Assembly: GCA_029215795.1 (NCBI GenBank)
Contig: JARDYH010000003.1
Span: 102,456,609 to 102,520,608 of the forward strand
Reading direction: 5' to 3'
From: Anniella stebbinsi
Taxonomy: Eukaryota > Chordata > Lepidosauria > Squamata > Anniellidae
Length of the DNA: 64,000 nucleotides
Shown: positions 1 through 12,235 of the stretch, piece after piece
Position numbering within the stretch: position 1 is the stretch's first letter
How the letters are laid out: every line of letters starts with the position of its first letter
Translations under genes and position numbers: made by a program
Notes under the pieces: generated by a model
The model's input: only the letters and a program-made list of their open reading frames with translations
Told to the model about the DNA's origin: nothing
Databases searched by the model: none

Positions 1-600
1 CTGAAGAGCCTCAGGAAAGTCACCCTCTTCCACCCCCTGTCTCCAACGAGGAAGATTCTGGGTCTGAAGGGGTTTGTCCGGTAACTCCCCAACAAAGGCA
101 GAGGCTCAAGCGTGCGGAGCAAGCGCGTCCCACAAGACGCAGCATGAGATTGAAAAAACAGAGCACAGCTGATGCAGGCCTTAAATGAGATTGCAAAGGA
201 ATGTGGAACAGCTGTGAGAACAGGCTCAGGTGAATATAAAAGGGGAAAACAGAAAGCAAGGTTTTCGTTGGGAACAACCGACGTATTTGGTTCCTGACAC
301 TCCCGCATACTTCTGGCTTGCAACCTGTGGACTGAACAACCGGCGTGACTGTTGACCCTGAACCCTGGACTCCGCTCATATCTGGTTTGACCTTCGGCTT
401 CAACATTTGGACTGACTGAATCTCTGACGTGACCCTTGCTTTGGTAAATGGACCTTGTGGACTGCTCTGCATTTCAGTGTAAGTTCGGCACTTGACTCAG
501 ACCAGGGGGTTAATCTCTGGAGTATAAATAAAGACCTTCAAACGAATAAGTTCTGGCGTCCGTCCCGGACATACTTTGATAAGGGGTTTGGCTAAAGTCC
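1..600 (+). mobile_element. 3' end of an LTR retrotransposon (end of coding frame plus LTR)
   Basis: Positions 3-188 read as an open, hydrophilic, Arg/Lys-rich frame ending in a stop at 186-188; its composition resembles the C-terminal end of a retroelement polyprotein. What follows has LTR-like order: a TATA-like TATAAAAG near 235, then an AATAAA polyadenylation signal near 527. The LTR probably starts near 170 and ends between about 576 and 605; I cannot fix either edge. It abuts the CR1 fragment that follows, which lacks its normal 3' end, so it may have inserted into that CR1. The rest of the element lies upstream of the window. Class (Ty3/gypsy or other) is not determined. Confidence 0.5.
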
Positions 601-604
601 CAGA

Positions 605-793
605 TTGAAAACTGTTGTAATACGACAATACTGCTCTAACATTTGGGGAGTTTTTCCTGATGTCCAGACGAAATCTGGCTTCCTGTCACTTGAGCTCATT
701 ATTCTGTGTCCTGCACTCTGGGATGATCGAGAAGAGAATCTGGCTCTCCTCTGTGTGACAACCTTTCAAGTACTTACAGTGTGCTGTCGGACG
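605..793 (-). mobile_element. CR1 LINE, 3' part, first half of a split copy
   Basis: The reverse complement matches the 3' coding end of the CR1 copy at 34.4-34.6 kb: the stretch reading CTTGAAAGGTTGTCAC, the clause about 40 codons later around GACATCAGGAAAAAC, and GTTAGAGCAGTA. It stops at about 793 exactly where the CR1 copy at 2038-3290 begins, so the two look like halves of one insertion. The 3' tail with the ATTCTATG repeat seen elsewhere in the window is missing, cut by the LTR element. No function is expected. Confidence 0.72.
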
Positions 794-2037
794 GGTGATT
801 CCTGGAGGTGCAGAGAGCGGCTCGGTCTCTTCGCACAAAGCCTGCACTGCCTTGGGATGCGACTCGCTGCATTTCTTGGACTCGTGGCCTTGGCGGAAAT
901 GATTTTGAGTCGGTCGTGTCTGGGCGAGGACCCTGTCCCCTGGTGGGCAACTACTTTGGCCGGAGAGGAGAGCAGGCCTAGTGGGCCAAGCGCCCCCCTT
1001 CCCCGAGAGGACAGCAAGCAAGTCCAGTGGTCTCAACCGCCACTCCTTTCCCCTTTTGCCTCTGAACTGGGAGCTAGTATGTGCTCTTCAGCAAGCCCAG
1101 ATTTGGCCCTGGGGCTGCTCACCGCCGAACCTATTCTAATCCATGTCAGTACATGCCCCACTTCGAGTGTTTTGAAGTGTGCACTTTCCCCCTCCCTGTG
1201 GGCTTTCCCCCCCCCAGCTAGAGTTTTTTTCCCCCAGTCTCAATCTGCTGCTCCGGAGTAATCCCAGCATGTTTCTTATCCCCAATTCCTCCTGCCCATT
1301 GTCGGGGTGGAGAGATTATCCGGGTTTTGCAGGCCAAACTCCCAAACTAGAATCTCCCCTTATTTTGAAAGAACCCTCCTGGGGTGGGGTTGGTGGGGGA
1401 GTTATTGCGTGTGTTCATTTTTAATTTTTTTTACTGTCCATTCCTCACCAATGACTGTGGTGGCTAATGGGAGTTGTAGTCCAGCCACATCCAAAGAATC
1501 GCAAATTGCCCACCATAAGATGGCAAGAGTGCAAGGCTGCATTCCAGATGTGTTGGGACAACAATTCCCATCATTACTGGCCCGCAACCAGCTTCCCTGG
1601 GGTGTTTGTTCATTTGTTTGTTTGTTTTACTGTCCAGCTAGAATTGAGCTCAAGTAATTTGGCTGAAGGCTGGTGAGATTTTAGTTCAAGATCACCCTTA
1701 AGATTCTTTGCTCCCAGTCGTTCCTGATAGCACCGTAGCCCTTGATGGTTCTTTTTTATTTAACATTTCCTCTGTCTCCTTTTGCTCCCTGCTGTTGGTG
1801 ACTAGGCCAAGCCACGGTCACAAGGGGGACATGCCCCCTCCCTTCTTGTAAACATCGGCCCATTTGGGTGGCAGGCAAATGGGGTTCACCCCATAGAGGG
1901 CAAGGGGGCACCTCCAATTGCCTCCTGGCCATTCCAACAGGAAATGGTGGGTGCCTCTCTCGCGCTGGTTCTCAGCTCTGTGGTTGCTGCTGCCATTGGC
2001 CAACCAGTGGTGCCTCCAGCAGGAAATGACCTTCAAG
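794..2037. mobile_element. Unclassified inverted-repeat DNA element interrupting a CR1
   Basis: This 1.24 kb block lies between two CR1 pieces that are contiguous in intact CR1. Its ends are imperfect inverted repeats: the left edge carries GGTGATTCCTGGAGGTGC and the right edge, reverse complemented, GGTCATTTCCTGCTGGAGGC. The flanking CR1 shows a short near-duplication, GTGCTGTC on the left and GTGCTATC on the right, as expected of an 8-bp target duplication with one later change. No transposase is visible. A 218-codon open frame runs through its left part but starts inside the CR1, and I treat it as chance. Two short stretches near 1470 and 1560 (GGGAGTTGTAGTCCA and its inverse) resemble common squamate MITE tails, so the block may itself be composite. 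Confidence 0.5.
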
Positions 2038-3290
2038 AGTGCTATCATGTCTCTCCCTAGTCTTCTCTTCTCAAGGCTAAACATGCCCAATTCTTTCAGT
2101 CTCTCCTTATAGGGCTTTGTTGCCAGACCCCAGATCATCCTCATTGCCCTCCTCTGAACCCCCTTCAGCTTCACTGCATCCTTCTTGAAGTGTGGTGCTC
2201 AGAACTGGACACAATACTCAAGATGAGGCCTAACCAGTGTCGAATAGAGGGGAACCAGTACCTTGCACGATTTGGAAGCTATATATTCTATTAATGCAGC
2301 CCAAAATAGCATTTGCTTTTTTTTTTTTGTAGCCGCATCACACTGTTGGCTTGTATTCAGCTTGTGATCTACAACAATTCCAAGATCCTTCTCGCTTGCA
2401 GTATTGCTGAGCCAAGTATCCCCCATCTTGTAACTGTGCATTTGATTTCCTTTTCCTAGGTGTAGAACTTGGCATCTATCCCTATTAAATTTCATTCTGT
2501 TGTTTTCAGCCCAGCACTCCAGTCCATCAAGATCACTTTGAAGTTTGTTTCTGACTTCCAGGGTATTCGCTATCCCACCTAATTTTGTGCCCTCTGCAAA
2601 TTTTATAAGCATTCCCTACACCTCCTCATCAAAGTGATTAATAAAAATGTTGAAAAACACTGGGCCCAGGACTGAGCCCTTCGGTACCCCACTCGTTACC
2701 TCCCCCCCCAGTTTGAGAAAGTATCATTGATAAGCCCTCTTTGAGTCTGATTCTGTAGCCAACTGTGTATCCACGTAATAGTTGTTCCATCTAGCCCACT
2801 TTTAGCTAGTTTGCTGATCAGAATGTCATGGGGTACTTTGTCAAAAGCTTTGCTGAAGTCAAGTTATATTAAGTCCACAGCATTCCCACAGTCCACAAGG
2901 GAAGTTATCTGATCAAAGAATGAGATCAGATTAGTCTGGCAGGATTTGTTCTTGACAAATCCATGCTGGCTTCTAGTAATCACTGTGTTGTTCTCAAGGT
3001 GCTTACAGATTAAGTTCTTTATAATCTGCTGAATTTTTTCCCCCAGGGATTGATGTCAGACTAACTGTTCTGTAGTTCCCAGGTTCCTCCTTTTTGCCCT
3101 TTTTGAAGACAGGGACAACATTAGCCCTCCTCCGGTCATCCGGCACTTCACTCATCTTCCATGATTTCGCAAAGATAATAGACAGTGGTTCTGAGAGTTC
3201 TTCTGCCAGCTCCTTTATTACTCTAGGATTACTCAGTTCGTCAGGCCCTGGAGATTTGAACATGTTCAACCTGCTTTCCTTTAAATACTC
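2038..3290 (-). mobile_element. CR1 LINE, 5' part of the split copy (reverse transcriptase remnant)
   Basis: Read on the minus strand this encodes broken CR1 reverse transcriptase and connection regions. About 3003-3269 carries the KKGKKEEPGNYR and SLTSIPG motifs of the RT N-terminal part. About 2199-2612 carries WAENNRMKFN, EKDLGIVVDHKLN and VRPHLEYCVQF. About 2040-2174 carries VQRRAMRMI and MFSLEKRRL. Several frameshifts and a C-run near 2700 break the frame. It is 5' truncated at about 3290, as is usual for CR1. The copy is dead. Confidence 0.88.
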
Positions 3291-3303
3291 AAAAGACCAA
3301 TAA

Positions 3304-6180
3304 CTTTTTATGAAATGAATATGAATTGGGCTTCATCTCCCCTGCTGTTTTCTGGTTATCTTTTAAACCCGCCCTTTCCTTCCTATGCACTTCTGACTGG
3401 TCACAAGAATTATTCACATGAGGCTTTCAATATATGTACCAAGAACCTGATGATATACAGTCCAATTAAGGGATGTCTCTTCCTTCCATAGGAGATTTTT
3501 ACATTCTCTGTAAAATGTATTCTTTCTCACTACATAAAATGAACAATGTGTATCAGTGTCAGTACAACGTAGTGACATAAGAGAAATGAAATGAGTGCAA
3601 TTAAATTGAGGGCTGTTGTGCAAGTATTTAGAAGTATAAGCCACAGCTTATCCAATAAGTCTCCTTTTCCAGTAATTAATGTAATGCTATGTATGTCTAC
3701 TCTAAAAAGAGTAATTACTTTAACATGATTTTATTCTTTTATCCTATTTTGAATCTTTTATTGTTTTGGTCATTGCTCCAGAATCTGTCTACATGTGGAG
3801 CAGTATTCAAATGTTGTAAATGAATAAATGAATAAATGAAGTAAGTCACAGCCAACACAGAGCAATGCAGTGAAAGGCAAAACTATCAACAAACTGCAGC
3901 ATTTTTATATTTTCCTAAACAGAACAAAGCAAAGAATGGGACTCCCCCTCCCCACACTCTGTCTCAGAGCTCCATCACACCAGCGATTTAGTGCATGGTC
4001 AGCATGCCTGGTGTGTGGATTTGCAGCATGGTACTCACATGATGCTGTGCCTGTCCTGCTGACTCCCCGCCTCTTCCCCAGCCTTTTCTAGAATGCTAAA
4101 AGTCTGGATTATTTTCCCTAAGTGCATTTAATGCACCTGAAGTCTCCGTGTAGTTTTAAAATAACTGGGAGCTTGAATGGATTGCATCAGGTCCTGGCAG
4201 GGAAAAGCGATATCTCCCAGCAGCCGGCTCCAAGCCTCAATATAAAACCCAAACCTTGAATCCCAGGCTCAAAAGCCTTTTTTTAAAACATACAACACCT
4301 GAACCTCTGCAGAGACAGGATTGTACTTTCTTGATGCCCCCAAAGAGCCAGACTAAAGGGTCATTCTATTTTTGCCCAGCAGAAAGGTGGTCTGGCTGAA
4401 GTACTCATCTGCCAGGACCAGACTGGAGGGAGAAAGAGGGGGTGGGGGGGTGGAGCATAAGAGCTAACCTTTGAAAACCATACCAATGGTAGGTCCAAAG
4501 CACTCTGAAAGTATTAGCAAGTACAAAAGGTCAACACAGGTGAACTAAAATACTGATTGCTGAATAATATTTAAATTTTGCAAACTAATTCTAAAAGCGC
4601 AAGAGCGAGAACTAAAGTTTTTACAGGAGCCACTTTTGTTCAATTCTGTATCAGGGATTTCCAGCAAAACATGCAAGAACTGCACCCAGAACACATTTTT
4701 CACTCTATTTTGGCATACTCTCTGTCTTAGCAATGCAAGATATTTGGACAAAAACTAGTGTTACACCTTATTTTGCCCAAAGTGGTTTATCTTGAAATAA
4801 GAAAAAAATGATAATTTGTTACATCCTCAACCACTAGAAAAGAACCTTATTTTTGAATTTTGCATAGGGCTGTGCTAAACATTCTCCAGTTTTGATTTTC
4901 AAGATAGTGAGTTCAGGGAGATAGAACAATTTCCAGAAAATCACTTTGTGTGAAAATTCACATATTTTAAATCCTGTTTGGCATCATTGTTTGTTCTGGC
5001 TGGTGTTGCTTTGGTGCCAGTGAAGGCTGGTAGCCAATCTGAATGGTGGGGCAGAGGTTACGTCACTGGAAGCAGAACAGTCTTTGAATCCCAAACATGA
5101 ATGTTAAGACTATACATGCAAATGAAGGGGGGGGGGGAATCACAGCCACACAAAAGCACTCTTTTGGACCCATATTCTCTTGTTACAGCAACAACTTCCA
5201 TTCCACAGAGGATCAAATGAGTTTAAATTCATGAGTGCACTGGGGTGGGGGGTGGGAGTCACACACACAAACTCACAAAGTCATGTGCAGTTACCACTAC
5301 TAATGATATTATATCCCATGATGATATCCTCAGAGCCACACAGCCAGGGCTTGATCAAGGTCATGATGGGCCCTGGGACTGCCTGTCCATATTGAGTCAT
5401 CTCCTCTGCCCCCCAACGCTGAACACACAAAGACATTTGTGCATACATACACCAGAACAAATGTGCAATAATAATGCAGAAACATTTTTCACTACATATT
5501 GTAGTTGAAATCAGCTCCCATGCTTTCCTGGAAGAAAAAAAAAGACTTATACCACTTCCCTGGCGGTGAACTGCGATACAAACATAATTGTCTTGCACTA
5601 TGTTCATAAAAAGCCTCCCTAGCATGAAAAATGGCCACCTGTGCATCACATGTGTGTATACATTCATTTATGTGCATGTACAGTAGAGACAAAAGGCACT
5701 TGGAAATTTATCTTATAGAGACTAAGGATATATGAGAATTTTGTTTCAGTTTGAAAATCATTCAAAACTGCCCCATTCACAATCCCAAATGCAAACGGGA
5801 GTGCATTTCCTCTGAAAATGTTCAGAGATTCCCAAACATGCATTGGCATTCACAGTATGTGTACTTGAAAAATGCACAACTTTCTCAAAATGCACAACTT
5901 TCTCAAAATGTGAGACATTTAACTTCCCCATGCTTCAGTGTATGGGGGAAATCTGCACAATTTTGGAAATTTGTACAAGTTTTGAGATTTTTTTGCATTT
6001 TTTTCGATAGCTGTTCATTTTATGCATTTTCCCACATATGAAAAATGAAAAACAATTGAATATGTGAGCAGAAACCGAGGAGAGATAAGCAGCTAGCTTT
6101 GATCCCTTGCATTACACCTACGGACAAGGGAACGTTAGACAATCAGAAAATTGGTGCAGTCATTAAATATCCGAATGCGA
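3304..6180. other. Mostly unique DNA, no gene recognised
   Basis: No coding exon or clear transposon. A LINE-like tail ends in (TGAA)n near 3815-3840, a G-run lies at 5128-5137, and there is A/T-rich DNA at 5740-6050 where a degenerate unit around TGCACAACTTTCTCAAAA occurs twice in tandem (about 5872-5907). The short open frames here have no protein-like signal. Confidence 0.5.
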
Positions 6181-6192
6181 AATTTTAGGCTA

Positions 6193-6570
6193 TGTTAAGA
6201 AGCCTAAAGAACAGCAGCCATCTTGGACCAGACCAAAGGTTTATGCAGCCAATATCCTGTTTCCAACAGTGGCAGCTCCATGTCCACAAGCAGACATGAA
6301 GGCAAGAGACTTCCCATTGTTTACTCCTCAACAATTGGTATTCAAAGGATATATTTCTCAACAATGTGGATTCTACTTAAGCACTGTAGCTAATACTGTT
6401 GTTCCCCGCCTCGATCCAAATGGAGAGGCGGGTAAGAAATAAATTTATTATTATTATTCATTTATAGTTCTACCCTTTATCAATTTTGTTCAGTCCCTTT
6501 TTGAAACCAACCAAGCTGTTGGCCATCATGAATTCTTGTGCTAGTGAATTCCACCTAAGAAGAATATTAA
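6193..6570 (+). repeat. Old interspersed SINE-like repeat, split by an L2 tail
   Basis: The left piece (about 6193-6390) carries the phrase around CTTGGACCAGACCAAAGG, and the right piece (about 6460-6570) the one around GTTGGCCATCATGAATTC. I recognise this as a widespread squamate repeat whose opening is also present near 31770-31850. The L2 tail at 6395-6459 sits between the pieces and so is younger. Confidence 0.5.
6395..6459 (+). mobile_element. L2 LINE 3' tail, very short copy
   Basis: It contains the diagnostic tail GTTGTTCCCCGCCTCGATCC, an inverted GGAGAGGCGGG, then AATAAATTTATTATTATT. The same tail ends the L2 copies at 33.4-33.9 kb and 59.9-60.7 kb. The insertion is only about 65 bp, an extreme 5' truncation. 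The GAGGCGGG-CCCGCCTC pair forms a small stem next to the (ATT)n end. Confidence 0.8.
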
Positions 6571-7179
6571 CAGTTATGCTCTGTTTACTGGGTTAAACTT
6601 TATATTTAAAAATGAATAATTGTGTTTCTAAAGAAACAAATCCTTATGGCAAAACCCCTTATGATGAGGAATATCAGTGAAAGTTTTTTCAACATCAATT
6701 CCTTAGAACTTGTCGTCATCTCTTTTCAGGTGCATGTAATTATTTATAATTATTCTCTGTTTCTTCTGCTGCTTTTACCTCAGGCGTTCACTATAAATAT
6801 TTCAGCCCTCTTCAACTTCAGCAAAAGTTCCCTTTTGAAATACTAGGCACCTTTAGGGCATTGTTAGAGTGATAAATCAACACCAATCTTTTATATCTGC
6901 CTCCTCTCTTGACAAGCTCTTTCCTCCACAAATAAAATATTTACAGCATTATGGAGAACATTCCCTTGATAGCAAAACATGTTATGCATTGAAATGGCAT
7001 TATAACAAATTAAATACTGGAACAACTGTAACTTAATCCCCAGTGGGAATATTATGTATTTTATGTAACTAACCTTTATAAAACTGAATTTAGTCTTACA
7101 AAGCAGCCCACACTAGATGTCATATGCTTGGGTTGACAAGTTTCCACCATGAGCACAAAGGCATTACACTGTACTATAC

Positions 7180-9190
7180 TTATTTATTTATTTATTACAT
7201 TTGTATACCACCCCATAGCCGAAACTCTCTGGGCGGTTTACATAGGATTAAAAACAATTAAAAACAATACAAAAATTAAAACAGCAAAAACATACAACAT
7301 ACACACATTCTGTACATTTAAAAACACCACAACACTTCAAAAAGCAAAACAAACAAACAAACAAACAAAAACAAACAAACCCAGGCTCCTCAGATATTGT
7401 CAAATGCCTGAGAGAAGAGGAAAGTCTTGACCTGGCGCTGAAAAGATAACAATGCTGGCGCCAGGCGGGCCTCGTCAGGGAGATCATTCCACAATTGGGG
7501 GGCCACCACAGAGAAGGCCCTCTCTCTTGTTCCTGACCTCTGAGCTTCCCTCGGAGTAGGCACTCAGAGGAGGGCCTTAGATGTTGAATGTAGTGTTTGG
7601 ATAGGTTCATGTCGGGAAAGGCGTTCCATCAGGTATTGTGGTCCCAAGCCGTGTAAGGTTTTATAGGTTAAAACCAGCACCTTGAATCGGGTTTGGAAAC
7701 ATACAGGCAGCCAATGCAAGCAGGCCAGAGTAGGTCTTATATGCTCGAACCTACTGGTTCCGGTTATCAATCTGGCCGCTGCATTTTGCACAAGCTGCAG
7801 CTTCCGAACCACCTTCAAAGGCAGCCCCACGTAGAGTACATTGCAGAAATCTAACTTGGAGGTTACCAGAGCATGGACAACTGAAGCCAGGTTATCCCTG
7901 TCCAGATAGGGATGTAGCTGGGCCACCAACCGAAGTTGGTAGAAGGCACTCCGTGCCACTGAGGCCACCTGCACCTCAAGTGACAGAGATGGTTCTAGGA
8001 GAACCCCGAAGCTATGAACCCACTCATTCAAGGGGAGTGCAACCCCATCCAGAACAGGTTGAACACCCTCCTTTTGGTCAGTGGAACCACCCACTAACAG
8101 CGTCTCAGTCTTGTCTGGATTGAGTTTCAGTTTATTAGCCCTCATCCAGTCCATTGTCGTAGCCAGGCACTGGTTCAGTACATCCACAGCCTCACCTGAT
8201 GAAGATGAAAAGGAGAAGTAAAGCTGCGTGTCATCAGCATACTGATGACAACGTACTCCAAAACTCCGGATGACTGCACTCAACGGTTTCACGTAGATGT
8301 TGAACAGCATGGGGGACAAAACTGACCCCTGCGGAACCCCATACTGGAGAATCCACGGGGCTGAGCAATGTTCCCCAAGCACCACCTTCTGGAGCCGACC
8401 CCCCAAGTAGGAGCGGAACCACTGCAATGCAGTGCCTCCCACTCCCAACTCAGCCAGTCATCCCAGAAGGATACCATGATCGAAGGTATCGAAAGCCGCT
8501 GAGAGATCAAGGAGAATCAACAGAGTCACACTCCCCCTGTCTTTCTCCCGACATAGGTCATCATACAGGGCGACCAAGGCTGTTTCCGTACCAAAACCAG
8601 GCCTGAAACCCGACTGAAATGGATCCAGATAATCGGTCTCATCCAAGAGTGCCTGGAGCTGGTTCACAACCACTCGCTCCAGGACCTTGCCCAGGAATGG
8701 AACATTTGCTACTGGCGTGTAGTTATTAAGATTTTCAGGGTCAAGAGAAGATTTCTTTAGTAGTGGTCTCACTGCCGCCTCATTCAGGAGGCCTGGGACC
8801 ACTCCCTCTTGCAAAGAGGCATTAATCACTTCCCTGGCCCAGCCAGTTGTTCCATCCCTGCTAGCTTTTATTAGCCAAGAGGGGCAAGGATCCAATATGG
8901 AAGTGGTTGCACGAACCTGTCCAAGCACCCTGTCAACATCCTCGAGCTGCACCAACTGAAACTCATCCAAGAAAACAGGACAAGCCTGTGCTCTGGATAC
9001 CTCACTAGATTCACCTGCTATAACACTGGAGTCTAAGTCCTGACGGATGCCAGAGATTTTATTCTGGAAGTGCCCAGCAAATGTATTACAGCGGGCCTCA
9101 GATTGTTCTACCATGTCCTTGGGGCCAGCATGTAAAAGCCCCCGGAAAAGAAGGACTCTTTTTCAAGTCTGTAGGAAATGACCTTATTCC
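7180..9190 (-). mobile_element. L2-clade LINE with nearly complete reverse transcriptase, antisense
   Basis: On the minus strand an open frame from 9114 to 8458 (218 codons) encodes the RT N-terminal region, with motifs around VANVPFLGKVLERV, FQSGFRPG and LLDLSAAFDT. A frameshift near 8450 moves to a second frame, 8448 to 7567 (294 codons), with GVPQGSVLSPMLFN, the catalytic YADDTQLYF, a SKLDFCNVLY motif and the end around LHWLPV. The 3' UTR follows (7560-7200), ending in (TTTA)n at 7180-7200. YADD is intact, so the copy is fairly young but inactivated by at least one frameshift and 5' truncation. There is no host role. Confidence 0.92.
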
Positions 9191-9198
9191 ACCCCACG

Positions 9199-9201
<3 letters not shown>

Positions 9202-9236
<35 letters not shown>
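9202..9236. repeat. (TG)n microsatellite
   Basis: An uninterrupted TG run of about 17 units lies just beyond the 5' edge of the antisense L2. Confidence 0.97.
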
Positions 9237-9242
<6 letters not shown>

Positions 9243-9694
9243 CATGGTGCAATGGCTAAAATGTTGGATTTAGCTGTAGGAATCCTGTGCTCTACTCACA
9301 CTGAGACCTTCTTCAAACAATGTTTTAGGTAAGCAAGTAAAGTATTTAAAATAGAAAATGTCTCTGAATTTTTGCTAAAGAAGAAATTTGAAGTGGCTTT
9401 GGAGGTTACTCCTCAGGTTAAACATCCAAACAAGTTCAAGGGAAGCCAGCCTTGTTTCTGTAAAGACTATCCACACATTCATTGAACAATCCAAAATAAA
9501 TGTGGAGGTTCTTGCTGAGATGAACATCTGAAGGTTTCAAGAGAAGTCAAATGATTCAATAGCACTGGCAATGAAATCTTGGTGCAGAGAGGAGATTCAG
9601 ACATCCTAGTATAGTGTGATTGCAGGAAGTGTTTTTAATCACATGTATACTATAAATATATATTTGTCAGGAGGGCAGGATTGGCTGTGGCTTC

Positions 9695-9926
9695 CTGTAT
9701 GCAATTAGTTCCTGGTGAAATTCCCTCTGTATCACAACAGTTAAAGTTGCAGGGACCCTGCCTTCTTTTGTATATGGTCACTCTAGTATAGTGCCTGTAC
9801 CTTTAACTGTTGTGCTGAAGAGGGAATATCACCAGGAACTAATTGCATACAAATGACACTGGCTGAAATTCCCTTTTCTCTACAACTGTTAAGGTTACAT
9901 GAGCCCTGTTTTATCTGGTTACCCTA
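9695..9926. mobile_element. hAT-type MITE, left end lost
   Basis: Matches the 320 bp family of 11780-12099 from the inner part of the left arm to the right end (GGTTACCCTA at 9917-9926). The expected left TIR is replaced by unrelated sequence. It keeps the centre, where GTCACTCTAGTATAGTGCC joins the two halves. Confidence 0.78.
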
Positions 9927-10496
9927 TCATAAACCAAAATGGAGGACAGCATGGACAGCCCTCAAGAAGGCATACCCACTCCAACATGCCCAGCCCCCAA
10001 AGGGGTATGCCCATCCTGACATGACTGTCCCCCAAGGGGGCATGGCCTTGGTCACATGTTCTACAGCTCACAATTAAGACAAACCTGTTCTACATAATAT
10101 CTTAATGTTAAAATCACTAAAATAAAGAACAATTATTAACTTCACTTATTCCTACTTTTGTAACTTTTGCTGTATTTTGAAGCTTTTGCTATACTATGTG
10201 TGGTACAGTCTCCCCCTCCTTCAAATACCTTTTCTTACTGCAAATCCTTCACTGGATGACCATAGTCTCACATTTCCTAACATTTAATACTCTTTTCCCA
10301 TCAACTTTCTCATAGCCATTTTAAGTCAGGATCCATACTCACAGATTCACCACACTGCTACCACTGAACAAATGAAGCAGTTGACATGTGCAGAAAAATC
10401 TAGTACAACAAACTAGCAACCTAGCATTCAGAAAGAGTATAAATACTGTTACCCTGCAAAGGTTAGCCATGGAACAAAATGGACTAAAGGCTTGTT

Positions 10497-11069
10497 GCAG
10501 TCAATTAATAGGTTCAGATGATGAGTTTATGCCATTTTCTGATTGGCGTGTTAAATATAATTTACCTGCTACGGCTGAATGACAATACTTACAATTGCAA
10601 CACTAACTGAAATCTAGGTTTGGGCCAGCTGGTTTTACGGCCTCAGAGCCTCCATTACTGTTACAAACACTTATAGTAGCTGAGCAGACATGTCAATCCA
10701 CAACCTATTATATATATATATATATATATATGTGTGTAAATAAATACAATACTCATAGTTTAAGACAAGATTGGAATCAAGAATTGGAGTGTCCTATTTT
10801 GCCCAGTCAATGGAATGTTGCCTTGGAGACTGTATCTGAAGTTTCTATGGATCTTAAGCTACAACTTATTCAGCAAAAAATCCTCATTCGGGTCTACTGG
10901 GCCCCACAACGTCTTTTCAACAAGGGTCTATCTAATTTACATTATTGTTGGAGTTGTAATGCACCTAATGCTTCTTTAACTTTTATCTGCTTTTAATCAG
11001 TTTTTGTATTTTGTGTTTGGTGTTGTTCCCCGCCTCGATCCGTTGGGAGAGGCGGGTGATAAATAAATA

Positions 11070-11103
<34 letters not shown>

Positions 11104-11592
11104 ACTCATATGTTTTGGCAGTGCTCAGTAGTGTCCTCCTTTTGGGAGGAGGTTAAAATGAGGATAAATCTTGTCCTGAATCAATCTTTAATATGGAAGG
11201 GCTCATGCCCTTCTAAACTACCTGCCGGTTTCTTGGAAACTAACACAGGGTCAGCGCAAATGGATCTTCAGAGCCCTCATGACAGCTAAAAGGCTTATAC
11301 TATCATATTGGAAGGATAAATGCTCACCTCCCATAATGCAATGGATTGAGGAATTAATAACCTTATCAACATTTGAATGAGTGATATACAGGCGCAACTT
11401 GCAAATGGATAAGTATATGGCTATATGGTCTGATTTTTTTGAAACCTATGTATGATTCTTTCTCTCTTTTTCTTTTAACATTCAGTGAAAAATGATAACA
11501 TCACTGTATATGTAAAGTGGGTTTTTTTACCTTTTTGCACTTTTTTATTGTTATGAATTTTTTTTTTGAAATTCACAATAAAAAAAAAGTGG
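10497..11592 (+). mobile_element. L1-type LINE 3' end, copy A
   Basis: Shares long stretches with the L1 copy at 50.6-53.1 kb, starting at the phrase TTAATAGGTTCAGATGATGA and ending in ATTCACAATAAAAAAAAA. A broken reading frame shows the L1 C-terminal Cys/His region: paired Cys in CWSCNAPN (about 10950), then after the nested insertion HMFWQC (about 11107) and FWEEV. A (TA)n run lies at 10706-10738. The element is interrupted by an L2 tail at 10982-11101. Confidence 0.82.
10982..11101 (+). mobile_element. L2 LINE 3' tail nested in L1, with target duplication
   Basis: 120 bp carrying the CCCCGCCTCGATCC tail and a terminal (ATT)n. TAACT occurs immediately before (10977-10981) and after (11102-11106). 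The other L1 copy reads straight through the equivalent site (CTTCTTTAATTCATATG near 52655). This gives a clean target-site duplication and an order of events: L1 first, L2 second. Confidence 0.88.
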
Positions 11593-11779
11593 GGGGAAGC
11601 TTACTCCCTTATAAATGAATATAGGATTGCAGCCTTAAATGAAGGTGCTTACAGGGCCATTCGTATTTTATTGCTATTCATGATCAATCTTCACTGTGAT
11701 AGTACATGTCTACTCAGAAGTCCCATTGACTGCAATAGGTCCTGCAATCCCAAAGTATTAAAATAAACATAATTATGAA

Positions 11780-12099
11780 TAGGCTGACCATATGAAAAGG
11801 AGGACAGGGCTCATGTAACTTTAACAGTTGTAGAGAAAAGGGAATTTCAGCCAGTGTCATTTGTATGCTATTAGTTCCTGGTGAAATTCCCTCTTCATCA
11901 CAACAGTTAAAGCTGCAGGGGCCCTGCCTTCTTTTATATCTGGTCACTCTAGTATAATGCATGCAACTTTAATTGTTGTGATGAAGAGGGGATTTCATCA
12001 GGTATTAATTGCATACAAATGACGCCGGCTGAAATTCCCTTTTCTCTGCAACTGTTAAAGTTACATGAGCCCTGTCCTCCTTTTCATATGGTCAGCCTA
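11780..12099. mobile_element. hAT-type MITE, 320 bp, complete
   Basis: Terminal inverted repeats start TAGGCTGACCATATGAAAAG, and the arms pair along most of their length. The 8-bp target duplication ATTATGAA is at 11772-11779 and 12100-12107. An 8-bp duplication with TAG...CTA ends fits the hAT superfamily; it is noncoding, so it would have moved with a foreign transposase. The element is a palindrome whose two halves are each weaker palindromes. Confidence 0.93.
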
Positions 12100-12235
12100 A
12101 TTATGAATACAAAACAGGATCATTGACAGAGGAGGGGAGATGTTAGGAGGGGAAGGTTTCTGCCATTGTGGAGCAAGTTGTCAGTCACAAACAAGATGAA
12201 CATAGCTGGCGAGTCTTCAAGGTGCTACAAGACAG

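Noticed and set aside
605..1261. 218-codon plus-strand open frame with a signal-peptide-like stretch (MRLAAFLGLVALAE)
   Set aside because: It begins inside an antisense CR1 and continues into the unclassified inverted-repeat element. No family match, and the hydrophobic stretch can arise by chance.
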